Shown one piece after another: positions 12,924-25,300 of a stretch of 64,000 bases of DNA (within the stretch, counting starts at the first letter, position 1; every line of letters begins with the position of its first letter). A program made the translations under genes and the position numbers. The stretch covers positions 171,501 through 235,500 of the forward strand of contig OZ037768.1 in the NCBI GenBank assembly GCA_964035545.1, read 5' to 3'. Origin of the DNA: Bugula neritina (lineage: Eukaryota > Bryozoa > Gymnolaemata > Cheilostomatida > Bugulidae). The notes beneath the pieces are model-generated. The model was not told where the DNA came from and searched no databases. It saw only the letters and a list, made by a program, of their open reading frames with translations.

Positions 12924-13830
12924 TCTACATCAAGTGTAGTATACAGCTATTTAGTAGACTGCTCATCTACAGTACATAAAGTATAATCTACAGCAAGTAA
13001 ACTGTCTATATCTAGATAGACATATTGGTTTTCTAGAACAGTAAGTATGTGTAGATATATTCAGCAAAATGATTCTGGTAGTTGTATGGATAAGACTGAA
13101 TTCTCAGGTTGTTTGCAGTTACTTTTCTTGTAGGAAATCACGTAATGCTATTATTTCTTTGCCCAATATATTTTGCTATCAACGTCTGCTAGTATTATAA
13201 TAATATAAAATGATATATCTTGAGAATAATTGTATATTGTTCTTGTGTTATTAAAAGTGATTACACTGCCCCACGAGTTTGCTTTGCTACTTTAGAGTTT
13301 AAATGCTATGTTTTCACAGATTTTCATTAACCAATGAGTAGTAAACCATATTGTGTTCTTTAAGTAAGAAGACAATAAATTAAGTGCAATATCAGAAAAA
13401 AAGCATATGGCTAAATAACACTTGCACGTATAAGTACATTTTTTAAAATACAAATTGCAAATTTATAAAATATCTTTTTAGAAATTTGTAATTTACATTG
13501 AGGGATACATTTATCATAGTAACTGCATTTTGAAGTATTCTATCCCATCAAGTATTTTATGAGTCATTCAGTCACGTATCACATTGATTATTAGTTACAA
13601 TGTCAACTATCAAGCCAGGTATTCAGTTAATTGCATTATCAATAATTCAGTCAGCATTAGTTACAATTGAATTATGCAATAACCTTTGACAACTCAGCAC
13701 ACTTTAAAAAAGTATTTAAAAATATTTGACTTTAAACTGAATTGAGTTGAAATCTGGCTAAACTGTGCTTTCAGATAATCTCATGATTTTTTGTATTTTA
13801 ACATCCATGCATGGACTCCTTAGTGAACAA
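12924..13830. other. Intergenic after gene A
   Basis: AT-rich sequence without a supported gene. AATAAA occurs at about 13373-13378, though gene A may end earlier. It leads into the (TA)n tract that borders the first Penelope-like fragment. Confidence 0.5.
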
Positions 13831-13837
13831 GAAACAT

Positions 13838-15346
<1,509 letters not shown>

Positions 15347-15555
15347 GAGCATTTTATAATCCATACAATATGCTCACCAGCCTATTTTAAATATCATTAA
15401 TCCGCCAGCTTTTCAGCTTTTTACTATTTAAATAGTTCCATGTAATATATTCTTTAGTAGATTTAAACATTTTATCTGAAGAGTGTATATGTTAACATAC
15501 ATGAAACTATTAGTAATAAAATGTTTTATCAAATTTAACTGTGTCATTTCAATTC

Positions 15556-15558
<3 letters not shown>

Positions 15559-15634
<76 letters not shown>

Positions 15635-15648
15635 TATTAGAAAAAATA
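15559..15648. repeat. (TA)n tract
   Basis: TA microsatellite directly left of Penelope-like element 2. Bases 15347-15558, between the first fragment and this tract, are AT-rich and probably its 3' untranslated remnant. Confidence 0.9.
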
Positions 15649-15671
15649 TAATGAGATTTGATTAATATAAT

Positions 15672-15733
15672 GGCATTTATTACTAGTAGTTTCGTACACA
15701 AAAAACGATGTGCACTCGTCAGATAAATTTGCC
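15672..15733 (-). ncRNA. Hammerhead ribozyme (copy 1)
   Basis: On the minus strand: stem I GGC plus ATTTAT, core CTGACGA, stem II GTGCACA paired with TGTGTAC, core GAAA, a 3-bp stem III (CTACTAG region), cleavage triplet GTA, then stem I return ATAAAT and GCC. All invariant hammerhead positions are present. Confidence 0.88.
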
Positions 15734-15740
15734 ACTATGA

Positions 15741-16610
15741 TTGCTTACAACTATAAATACCCCTAGCATACTGAAAAACATACCAGAATCTATAAACCGC
15801 AGACTTTATGACATATCTACTAATGAAACTATTTTCAACAATGCCATCCCACAATATCAAGATGCGTTGGCTAAAAGCGGATATAATTACCAACTCAAAT
15901 ACAAAGACTACACTAACATCACCAATACAAGCATCAAACCTATAAGACAAAGACGAGTCATCTGGTACAACCCACCTTATAGCCGCAATGTAAAGACGAA
16001 AATCGGCTCCATATTCCTCAAGCTGATAAAAGATATATTCCACACCAAACACCCACTGCACAAAATATTTAATAAAAACACACTCAAACTCAGCTACAGT
16101 TGCTGCCCGAATTTAGAGCAGACCATCACTGCCCACAACAAAAGTGTTACTAAATGCAACACCGCCCCTATATCACAGGCAGGCTGTAACTGTAGAAATG
16201 TAGAGACATGCCCGCTTCCGGGAGAATGCACAACCCCAAACATTGTGTACCAGGCCAAAGTATCCGCCCCATCAAACGATACTGCCGAAACATATGTAGG
16301 AATTTCCTCCACTGCATTCAAGGCAAGATACTACAACCACCTTGCTTCCTTCAGACACCCAACCTTGGAAACTGAGTTGAGCAAACACATCTGGACCTTA
16401 AAAGACAAAGGTCTGGATTTTACCATATCCTGGAAAATTCTCAGAAAAGCTCAACCATACAACAACATCACTAAAAACTGTCAGCTATGCTCATGGGAAA
16501 AATATTTCATTCTTTATAAGCCACAGTTGTCTTCCCTCAAAAAGCGCAATGACTTTTTATCCATATGCAGACATAGTAGTAAATTTCTACTCAAGAATGC
16601 TGTAACATAG
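15741..16610 (+). CDS. Penelope-like ORF, C-terminal part with GIY-YIG endonuclease
   Basis: 289-codon open frame, truncated at its 5' end: the reverse transcriptase core is missing. It starts in the thumb/linker region (NIPESINRRLYDIS), then [29 protein letters not shown], a Cys cluster ([16 protein letters not shown]), and the GIY-YIG nuclease with IVYQAKV, ETYVGIS and [14 protein letters not shown]. It ends with the [15 protein letters not shown] block and a stop at 16608-16610. The nuclease nicks DNA to prime insertion in intact elements. Compared with element 3 it lacks 9 bp after RHPT. With no polymerase core it cannot be autonomous. Confidence 0.88.
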   Translation: MLTTINTPSILKNIPESINRRLYDISTNETIFNNAIPQYQDALAKSGYNYQLKYKDYTNITNTSIKPIRQRRVIWYNPPYSRNVKTKIGSIFLKLIKDIFHTKHPLHKIFNKNTLKLSYSCCPNLEQTITAHNKSVTKCNTAPISQAGCNCRNVETCPLPGECTTPNIVYQAKVSAPSNDTAETYVGISSTAFKARYYNHLASFRHPTLETELSKHIWTLKDKGLDFTISWKILRKAQPYNNITKNCQLCSWEKYFILYKPQLSSLKKRNDFLSICRHSSKFLLKNAVT

Positions 16611-16712
16611 CCAATTACTTCCAATGCTACCTCTTTGTTATATTTTGATCTTCTAGCTTTATTCTGTGTATATTTACATATTACATTATTTATAGTTGTA
16701 AGCAATCATAGT

Positions 16713-16773
16713 GGCAAATTTATCTGACGAGTGCACATCGTTTTTGTGTACGAAACTACTAGTAATAAATGCC
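16713..16773 (+). ncRNA. Hammerhead ribozyme (copy 2)
   Basis: Type I fold. Stem I pairs GGC..ATTTAT (16713-16723) with ATAAAT..GCC (16765-16773), with a two-base bulge. CTGACGA is at 16724-16730, stem II GTGCACA/TGTGTAC at 16731-16737 and 16745-16751, GAAA at 16752-16755, and a 3-bp stem III closes before GTA. Predicted self-cleavage is between 16764 and 16765. A very short stem III is typical of ribozymes in Penelope-like elements, which may act as dimers. Confidence 0.9.
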
Positions 16774-16874
16774 ATTATATTAATCAAATCTCATTTTATT
16801 TCTTCTAATGTTTATGCTCTTTTTTTATTTCTATAGAGCACTCTAGTAACGTTTTATAAACACTCATTTTACTA

Positions 16875-17010
<136 letters not shown>

Positions 17011-17039
17011 GAAATAAAATGAGATTTGATTAATATAAT

Positions 17040-17100
17040 GGCATTTATTACTAGTAGTTTCGTACACAAGAACGATGTGCACTCGTCAGATAAATTAGCC
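17040..17100 (-). ncRNA. Hammerhead ribozyme (copy 3)
   Basis: Minus strand; same core and stems as the other copies (CTGACGA, stem II GTGCACA/TGTGTAC, GAAA, GTA cleavage site). Loop II reads TCGTTCT and the stem I bulge is TA rather than AA. Confidence 0.88.
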
Positions 17101-17202
17101 ACTATGATTGCTTACAACTATAAATAATGTAATATGTAAATATACACAGATTAAAGCTAGAAGATCAAAATATAACAAAAAGGTAGCATTGTAATTAATT
17201 GG

Positions 17203-17931
17203 CTATGTTACAGCATTCTTGAGTAGAAATTTACTACTATGTCTGCATATGGATAAAAAGTCATAGCGCTTATTGAGGGAAGACAACTGTGGCTTATAAA
17301 GAATGAAAAATTTTTCCCATGAGCATAGCTGACAGATTTTAGTGTTGTTGTTGTATGGTTGAGTTTTTCTGAGAATTTTCCAGGATATGGTAAAATCCAG
17401 ACCTTTGTCTTTTAAGGTCCAGATGTGTTTACTCAACTCAGTTTGCAAGCGCTTGGTTGGGTGTCTGAAAGAAGCAAGGTGGTTGTAGTATCTTGCCTTG
17501 AATGCAGTGGAGGAAATTCCTACATATGTTTCAGCAGTATCTTTTGATGGGACGGATACTTTGGCCTGGTACACAATGTTTGGGGTGGTGCATTCTCCTG
17601 GGAGTGGGCATGTCTTTACATTTCTACAGTTACAGCCTGCCTGTGATATAGGGGTGGTGTTGCATTTAGTAACATTTCTGTTGTGAGCAGTGATGGTCTG
17701 CTCTAAATTTGGGCAGCAACTGTAGCTGAGTTTGAGTGTGTTTTTATTAAATATTTTGTGCAGTGGGTGTTTGGTGTTGAATATATCTTTTATCAGCTTG
17801 AGGTATATGGAGCCGATTTTCGTCTTTACATTGCGGCTATAAGGTGGATTGTACCAGATGACTTGTCTTTGTCTGATGGGTTTGATGCTTGTATTGGTGT
17901 TGTCAGTATAGTCTTTGTAAAAATTTTTCAT
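17203..17931 (-). CDS. Penelope-like ORF fragment with GIY-YIG endonuclease
   Basis: 242-codon minus-strand frame, nearly identical to the ORF at 15741-16610 but starting at the inversion junction (about 17925), so it keeps only [16 protein letters not shown] onward. It shows the Cys cluster [46 protein letters not shown] and the terminal [15 protein letters not shown] block. It lacks the reverse transcriptase. The few changes from element 2 suggest both inserted in a recent period. Confidence 0.85.
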   Translation of the reverse strand: MKNFYKDYTDNTNTSIKPIRQRQVIWYNPPYSRNVKTKIGSIYLKLIKDIFNTKHPLHKIFNKNTLKLSYSCCPNLEQTITAHNRNVTKCNTTPISQAGCNCRNVKTCPLPGECTTPNIVYQAKVSVPSKDTAETYVGISSTAFKARYYNHLASFRHPTKRLQTELSKHIWTLKDKGLDFTISWKILRKTQPYNNNTKICQLCSWEKFFILYKPQLSSLNKRYDFLSICRHSSKFLLKNAVT

Positions 17932-18133
17932 TCTTTATAAGCCACAGTTGTCTTCCCTCAATAAGCGCTATGACTTTTTATCCATATGCAGACATAGTAG
18001 TAAATTTCTACTCAAGAATGCTGTAACATAGCCAATTAATTACAATGCTACCTTTTTGTTATATTTTGATCTTCTAGCTTTAATCTGTGTATATTTACAT
18101 ATTACATTATTTATAGTTGTAAGCAATCATAGT

Positions 18134-18194
18134 GGCTAATTTATCTGACGAGTGCACATCGTTCTTGTGTACGAAACTACTAGTAATAAATGCC
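18134..18194 (+). ncRNA. Hammerhead ribozyme (copy 4)
   Basis: Plus strand; same structure as copy 2 with the TA bulge and TCGTTCT loop of copy 3. Copies 3 and 4 share these variants, as expected for the two ends of one insertion. Confidence 0.88.
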
Positions 18195-18310
18195 ATTATA
18201 TTAATCAAATCTCATTTTATTTCTTCTAATGTTTACGCTCTAGATTTATTTCTATAGAGCACTCTAGTAACGTTTTATAAACACTCATTTTACTATATAT
18301 ATAAATATAT

Positions 18311-18733
18311 ATATAAAGCCGAAAATGTCTAACTGAATGTATATAATATATGAATGTATTGTATACTGGAATATATATTCTATGAACCTATTTGGATTTA
18401 CTGTTACTATACTGGACTATGGAAGGCAATGACCATCTCATTGGAAATAATGATATTGCATGATCAGACTCTATAGAAACAGCTACAAAACAGTCTACTA
18501 AACCTGAAAGGGAATCCAACTTCATTGAAATAATTTTCAATGAAGTTACTTCACAACCAATAGACTGATTGCTATGTTGAGTTGTCATTAGCTCATTAGT
18601 CTCAGCAACTGCAAGTTGTAGAACACGCTGCTGAAGCAAGGCAGTACACAAGGCGAGTGAAACAAGGCAGGTGAAACAAGGCGGGTGAAACAGGGCAGGT
18701 GGATTAAAACGAGAGTTATCCGACAGCGCTGTC
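18311..18733. other. Intergenic, upstream of sulfotransferase gene
   Basis: No gene seen. It presumably contains the promoter and 5' UTR of the next gene. A short GGCGGGTGAAACA-type repeat (about 10-17 bp, four copies) lies at 18635-18705. Confidence 0.5.
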
Positions 18734-21633
18734 ATGGCGTACCTGCTCAAAGGGAAGATTCTATACTCAACCCTGGGTGGACTAACAATGCTACTGGTGG
18801 TACACTTTTCTCTCAACTCTAATGGGAGCACGTGAGTGTCTTATTATATCCTCTCTTCTATCCCTGAATATCCTCTTTTATACCTCTGAATATCCTCTCT
18901 TATACCCCTGAATATCCTCTCTTATACCCCTGAGTAATATATTTTCATCCTACCACCATTAACACACCTTATAATAAACATTTTTGTGTTGTTGGCAGTT
19001 GGCAATCACAGCTTCTCCTCCATTATGTTGCTGTTACTATGAATAATCAATAAGTTATGTAATATGTGTATCACATATGCTAAGTAGAACTATTATATTT
19101 TTGTAGTTTCATTTGCTAAGCTGTTTTAATTTAAGCTCATCACCATTTTGTTATGCTTAGTTTTCTGCAATATTTAATTCTATCTAGCACGGCATTTTAA
19201 ATAAATGTTTCAATTCTGTAGAAAAAGTGAGACTACAAATTCAGTAGCTAAAGGGGGCGCACTTCAAGGCAGAGATGCTGAGCATGAATCTCAAAATATT
19301 CATAATATTTTGGTAAAAGATCAACAGTCTACTTCCGTGAACACTGCGCAGTTAAATAGCATCCAATCAACTAGTTCCAGGCTCTCCCCAGTCTCCTCCT
19401 CTCTGATTGGTTACTCATTAAGTCACCAGCCAATTGTACGTCCAGAGGAAAGGCTGAGTAGAGATCAGTGTGAAGAGTTACTCAACAGAGAGTTGCTGGA
19501 TGTTAGAGACTACCATATTCAGTTGATAGCAGGTGCCCCTGGCTCTGGCAATGACTGGTGTTTGCTGACTATTAGACTGTTTACCGGTAGGATTCATACA
19601 CCTACTGCACTACATTCTATTATTATAATAACAACAAAATGTGCTTTCATTGTATTTTTACATTTAACAAGTATTTTAAAAAAATTGTTTAGGAATGAAG
19701 ACAACAGGAACGTCTCCAACCAACCTGAAGGCCCGGGACTTTTCTGAACACCGAAAAGTCTACTTCTACTACAAAACCCACTACCCTTTTCAGTCTATGA
19801 ATTTACCAGTTCAGCAATACATTATTTCACACGCGGAGAGATTTGTGTTGACAATAAGAAACCCGCTAGATGCTGGATTTTCTACATATGTTATGTAAGC
19901 AGAGTGTATGTGTAATAGCATGCTCGGCTATCGTGTGTTAGTAGCTCTAGTATTACTAAACTCTATGTAATATTAGTATTACTAAGCTCTCTGTAATATT
20001 AGTATTACTAAACTCTCTGTAATATTAGTATTACTAAACTCTCTGTAATATTAGTATTACTAAACTCTCTGTAATATTAGTATTACTAAACTCTCTGTAA
20101 TATTAGTATCACTAAACTCTCTGTAATATTAGTATTACTAAACTCTCTGTAATATTAGTATTACTAAACTCTCTGTAATATTAGTATTACTAAACTCTCT
20201 GTGCTATGAGTCACCAGAGTTTATTAACTTAGAAACTGATTTGCATACTAGCTGCTGTTAATTCTATATATCTATAGGGTTAACTATTGAATCTTCAGAT
20301 TTTAATTTTCATAGTAATCTGTCAGCCAAGCTAGAATATTGATTTGAAGTTGCAATTTGATTGGACAACAATTGCTGCCAAACATGCACCACTTAGATTA
20401 GCGTTGCAAGCTAGAGGTGTATGTGTATGCTGCTTTATTATCATATTTAGCTTTTCATGACAGCGTAGCATTTCCATGGCAACTTAGAAATGTGTTCAAC
20501 GTTGATGTTGACGGAATGTTTCAGGTCTTCGATACACAAGATGCACTTTGCTAGTCGCAAGAAGTATGCCAACGTGACCACACTCTTTCACATGAACGAC
20601 TTCATAGTTTATGATAGCTCTGGTGAGCCAGCAATAAAAGTAGGTGAGACAAGTCATGAGTAGCTAATTTGTTTGCACGTCGTTATGGTTACCGTGACTT
20701 TTGGTATGTTTGGAACTTTCTCACCCTGAATATGCCGTCAGCTAGTAGCTGTGTCATTACAATCATCAAGATATTACTACTGAACCACTTAATAGAAAGC
20801 ATGAATTTGAATGAAACATTTTACATTGTGTTGTAATAAAGCACCCATGAATATAATATACTATGAGAGAAGTAGAAAGGGATTTGGAGGTGGCTGTTTG
20901 AGCACATCTTTATCAACAAGGGACAGTATTACTCGCAGCTGCTGTTAACGAATTACTGAATGAATTATATTACATATATGTTTTGTACATTAAGGCAAGT
21001 CATTATATATGTTGTAGAGCTCAAGTCATAATATATGTTGTAGAGCTCAAAGAATACTTGGAGCGATTCTTCCGCAACTGGAAATATCATCATGAATTTT
21101 ATCTAACTAAGTACACAGGTCCTTTAAAAGTTGTTCTTTACAGAAACTTAGCTGATGATATCTTTAACTTTAAAGATATTTTAGAATTTTTTGGATACAA
21201 TGTGACTGAGACTATAGAAAGGTGAGTAGTACTAGTGACTATATAACAGTGAGTAGGGCTAGTGGCTATATAACAGTGAGTAGTACTAGTGACTATAGAA
21301 AGGTGAGTAGTACTATAGTGACTATAGAAAGGTGAGTAGTACTAGTGACTATATAACAGTGAGTAGTAGTAGTGACTATAGAACAGTGAGTAACTCTAGT
21401 GACTATATCATAAAGGTGAATACTGTGTGGTTACATATTTCAGGAGACAACGATTCCAATGTGTGCTGGAGAATGATGCCTACACCAAGCAATGGAAGAG
21501 ACCAACAGTGTCTCTGTTAGACAAAGCTAAAGAAATTGTCAGAAAACTTTATAAACTAGAAATTACTTCTGTTATATCTTCAGTAGAGCAAATGTATTAT
21601 TCTAAGTATGGGAAGACGATTGCTATTGTTTAA
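18734..21633 (+). CDS. Membrane sulfotransferase, WSCD-like
   Basis: Six or more exons: 18734-18831, 19222-19586, 19693-19894, 20525-20643, 21044-21221, 21444-21633 (stop TAA); all joins keep frame. The product is about 383 aa. Residues 1-30 have a short basic start and a hydrophobic helix (LYSTLGGLTMLLVVHFSL), fitting a type II Golgi membrane anchor. A Ser/Thr-rich stem follows. The catalytic domain shows AGAPGSGNDW (PAPS 5'-phosphosulfate loop), the KTHYPF block, and FVLTIRNPLDAGFST (3'-phosphate binding). The C-terminal part, VVLYRNLADDIFNF then RFQCVLENDAYTKQWKR, resembles the WSCD sulfotransferase family, but no WSC domain is present. It probably transfers sulfate to a glycan; the substrate is unknown. 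The ATG at 18734 is chosen because the anchor follows directly. Confidence 0.8.
19948..20205 (+). repeat. 26-bp intronic minisatellite, about 10 copies
   Basis: Units of ATTAGTATTACTAAACTCTC plus TGTAAT in the third intron of the sulfotransferase gene. The array does not include the donor. Confidence 0.95.
21207..21420 (+). repeat. Intronic minisatellite carrying splice donors
   Basis: The exon ends GACTATAGAAAG|GTGAGTAGT at 21221. About seven following units read GACTATA(GA/TA)A(AG/CAG)GTGAGTAGTACTAGT, so each repeats the exon end with a GTGAGT donor. Confidence 0.92.
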
Positions 21634-21907
21634 GTATGGGAAGACGATTACTATTGTATAAGTATAAAAGAGTGGACAACTACTGACATGATGTAGAATC
21701 CTGATAGGAAAACAGACAATGAGATGTTGTGACAAATCAGCCATTGCAGATTATTATTTGTTTATCAGTTTTAATAATCAGAAAGTTTCTTGACTTAACA
21801 AATATATTTATCATGATCACTTAACCATTGAGTAGTTTTTTGCAGTTTTTAATGTATTATGTAGCACAGTGCAAGTATTAGCATGGATTAAAGAAAACCG
21901 TTATAGT

Positions 21908-22241
21908 TGAAACATTAAGCATAGTGAGTATATAATTACCTGAGAGTTACTCGAAGTATGTAGGTATGACATTGAAGTATCGAAAGAACAATAAACTTAA
22001 AGTGGGGTCTGGCCGGCCAGGGGAAATACAAGGACCAAAAGTATAGTACTGATTTATAATTATTTTATCACAAAGTCTATCGGCGTGTTTATCTACTGTA
22101 GGCTGACATCTTTCATCTCGTAGTCTCTCGTTCGTCCTTGACCCAATATGTATTTTAATAAACAAATGCACATGACATTATAACGTAGCATCTCGCTAGT
22201 CCGTAATTAGTGATAAACAAAAGACACATAATAATATAACA
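21908..22241 (-). repeat. 3' LTR of Ty3/Gypsy element
   Basis: 334 bp, TG...CA in element orientation, differing from the other LTR at about three positions (21920, 21966, 21988 region). Flanked on the left by ATAGT (21903-21907), one copy of the 5-bp target duplication. Confidence 0.96.
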
Positions 22242-22252
22242 TCTCCCTTCTT
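22242..22252 (-). other. Polypurine tract
   Basis: AAGAAGGGAGA directly upstream of the 3' LTR in element orientation; the expected primer for plus-strand synthesis. Confidence 0.8.
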
Positions 22253-22394
22253 AAGCAGGTGACTTCCTTCTATAACATTGTGATTAAGGTTGCTGAGATT
22301 AATAATATGATACGAGTATACATGATTAATATATGGATTGGGGATTAACAATGAAACTAAATAACTATGTACAGGGTGGGAAACGGCTAATAGC

Positions 22395-25300
22395 TTATCC
22401 CATGTGGAAGTCCTTGTATTTAGCGGGGAGGACTCCACGGTTGCTTCTGGGTTGACGCTCTGGTGGTGGTGCCCCGTTCCTGAGAGGTGTTGCAGGCAGG
22501 GCAGGCATGTGGGGGGATTCATTAGGAGCACCTCCAACATCAGTATCAGCAGCATCAGCGACACCAAGGGTCTGTGTGTTATCTGGTTTGAGGTGAACAC
22601 GATTCCTACGCACTATAGACTGACCGTTGTCAACCAAGTAGGATCTGGGGGAGTCATGCTGTTCGACAATCATTCCTGGCGACCATTCTTTGTCAGTGCT
22701 TGACCTGATTAGTGCAGGAGTCCCAGGTTCCAGATCAGCCAACGGCCGTGCATGGCGGTCATGGTACTTCTTCTGCAAGTTTTGGTTGGCTATTAGTTGT
22801 TGGCTAGCCTCAATAACAACTGGTTTAAGCGACTCGGCAGTGATTGGCAAATCACTTCTTAGGGCTCTGTTGAACAGAAGCTCAGCTGGACTGAAAGCAC
22901 AGCCAGTGATAGGAGATTGCCTGTACCTGAGTAGTGACCTGTATATATCCTCTCTTTCATCCTCACATTTTTTTAGAAAGGCTTTCATCGTTTGCACATA
23001 ACGCTCAGCCATTCCATTGGACTTAGGGTAGTGCGGACTAGATGTTACAATGGTGAAGCACCAGCTTGATGCAAAAGTCTGCATGATTCTACTGCTGAAA
23101 GGCATGTTGTCCGCCAGAATGGACACTGGCACCCCGTGTACAGCAAATATGGATTTCAATGCCAAAACCACGTCTTCAGCAGTCTTTCTCCTGAGTAATC
23201 TCAGCTCGGGGAAGTGAGAGTAACAGTCCACAACTACCAAGTAATCATTATTCTTATAGGACAGTATATCCATAGCCACTTTATTCCATGGTAGACTTGG
23301 CAGCTCATGAGACATTAACGGCTCTTTCTGTTGACGGTTGGAAAACTTAGCGCAGGTGAGGCAACTTGACACTTCATTCCGTATATCAGCAGATAGCCCA
23401 GGCCAATAGAATGATTTCCTCGCAAGCTCTCTGCATTTCTCAACGCCCAGGTGGCCCATGTGCAGCGACTTTAGAATGTGCTTCCTCTGTGACTTCGGAA
23501 CTATAAGCCGCTCTTCAACGTAAAGAAATCCATCCACATCATAGATGTCAGATCTAACATTCCAGTAGGGTTGGATTTCTGTGGGGGCCTGACTCCGTCT
23601 ACTCCATGACCAACCATCTTGCAGTGCTTTTTTCAGACTGTCCATTGTCGGGTCTTCAGCATATGACTGTCTCATCTCATTCATGGTGCTATCATCGGTT
23701 TCTAAGGCATGAACCATCACAACTTCACCTTCGAGATCACACTGATCATTTGTAACGCGCTGAAGGTAGGCTCGGGATAGTGTGTCAGCAATATATAAAT
23801 ACTTGCCCGGAACATATGTGAACTCAGCTATCCGGTATCTTTGTAGTCGCAGAAGTAGTCTTTGCAGCCTTGGGGATGCCTTGTGCAACGACTTGTTCAT
23901 TATCGGGACGAGAGGTTTATGATCCGTCTGTATGTGAACAGCACGTCCATAGAGGTAGCTGTGAAAGCGCTCACAGCCGAACACAACTGCTAGCAGCTCC
24001 TTATCTATTTGGGGATAGTTGCACTCAGTCTCAGTTAAGCTGCGTGAAGCGTATGCAACAGGTTTACCTTCCTGTAGTAACACTGCACCAAGTCCCGACT
24101 TTGAAGCGTCAACTTGTAAATGCGCATCCTTGGTAACATCAAAATACTGCAAGACAGGTTCGGATGTAAGCAAGCGTTTAATTACCTGGAAGCTTTCCAT
24201 TTGTTCTTTGGACCACACCCACTGACTATCACTCTTCAGTAGCACTCTCAAGGGCTCAGTACAGGCTGACATGTTGGGTATGTAGGCTCTTAGAAAATTG
24301 AGAGTACCAATCAGTCTTTGTACTCCCTCTCGGTCTGTTGGGTCAGGCATGGCCTCAATAGCTGCTATCTTGTCTGGGTCAGGACGCAGACCATCTTTCG
24401 ATACTATATGGCCTAAATAGCGTACCTCCGTCTGATTCAACTGAATCTTCTTGCGATTAAACTTCACATTAGCCTCTTTGGCCTTTACCAATAGCTTTCT
24501 CAGATTGGCATCATGTTCCTGTTGTGTCTTTCCAGCTACAATGATGTCATCAAAATACACTGAGACACCAGGCAAGTCTCCAAATATTTGCTCCACCTTC
24601 TTCTCAAAGACTTCAGCACTTGAGTGAAGACCAAATGGAAGTCTATCAAAACAGTAGCGACCATATGGGGTGTTGAACGTTGTGAGCAGTCTACTCTCTT
24701 TGGTCAAGGCTACATGCCAGTATCCATGTTTCATGTCCATGATGGTGTAGTATTGCATACCATTGAATCTGAAGGCAATGTCTTCTAATGTGGGTATCTT
24801 GTGATGTTCTCGTCTCACTGCTCTGTTCAGGTCCTTGGGGTCTAGGCATATACGAACCGACCCATCTTTCTTTTCAACGCATACCATACTACTCACCCAG
24901 TTGGTTGGTACGTCAACCTTAGATATGATTCCAGATGCCTCCATATCATCCAGCTCCTTTTTCACTTTGTCTAACATACTGAGTGGGACACGTCTTGGAT
25001 GATGAACCACAGGCTTCACATTCTCGTCAACACATATCTCGTGCTCTCCATCAAGTCTGCCAACTCCTTCAAACACCTCAGGGAACTCCTGAAGTATCGA
25101 GGTTGACAACTGATTAACTCTGCGGATCAGACCAAAAGATTCAGCAGCCTCGAGGCCAAGTATGGGAGGAAGGTCCTCATCAACCACCTCGAAGTGGACA
25201 CTCTGGCTATGCTCCTTGTGGTTCACGGTGAGTTGAACTGCACCCACATTCTTGATCTTGGCCTTATTATAGCCGTAAAGGCATACAGAAGTGGGCTTTA

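Larger units (their letters stand above)
15649..16870 (+). mobile_element. Penelope-like element 2 with inverted terminal pLTRs
   Basis: Left end: an inverted copy (about 15650-15760) of the sequence at the right end (about 16690-16805), each holding a hammerhead ribozyme. Between them lies the 3' half of the element ORF in + orientation. The inverted left end joins straight onto the truncated ORF at about 15760. Inverted end copies on 5'-truncated insertions are known for Penelope-like elements. (TA)n tracts lie on both sides. Confidence 0.85.
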
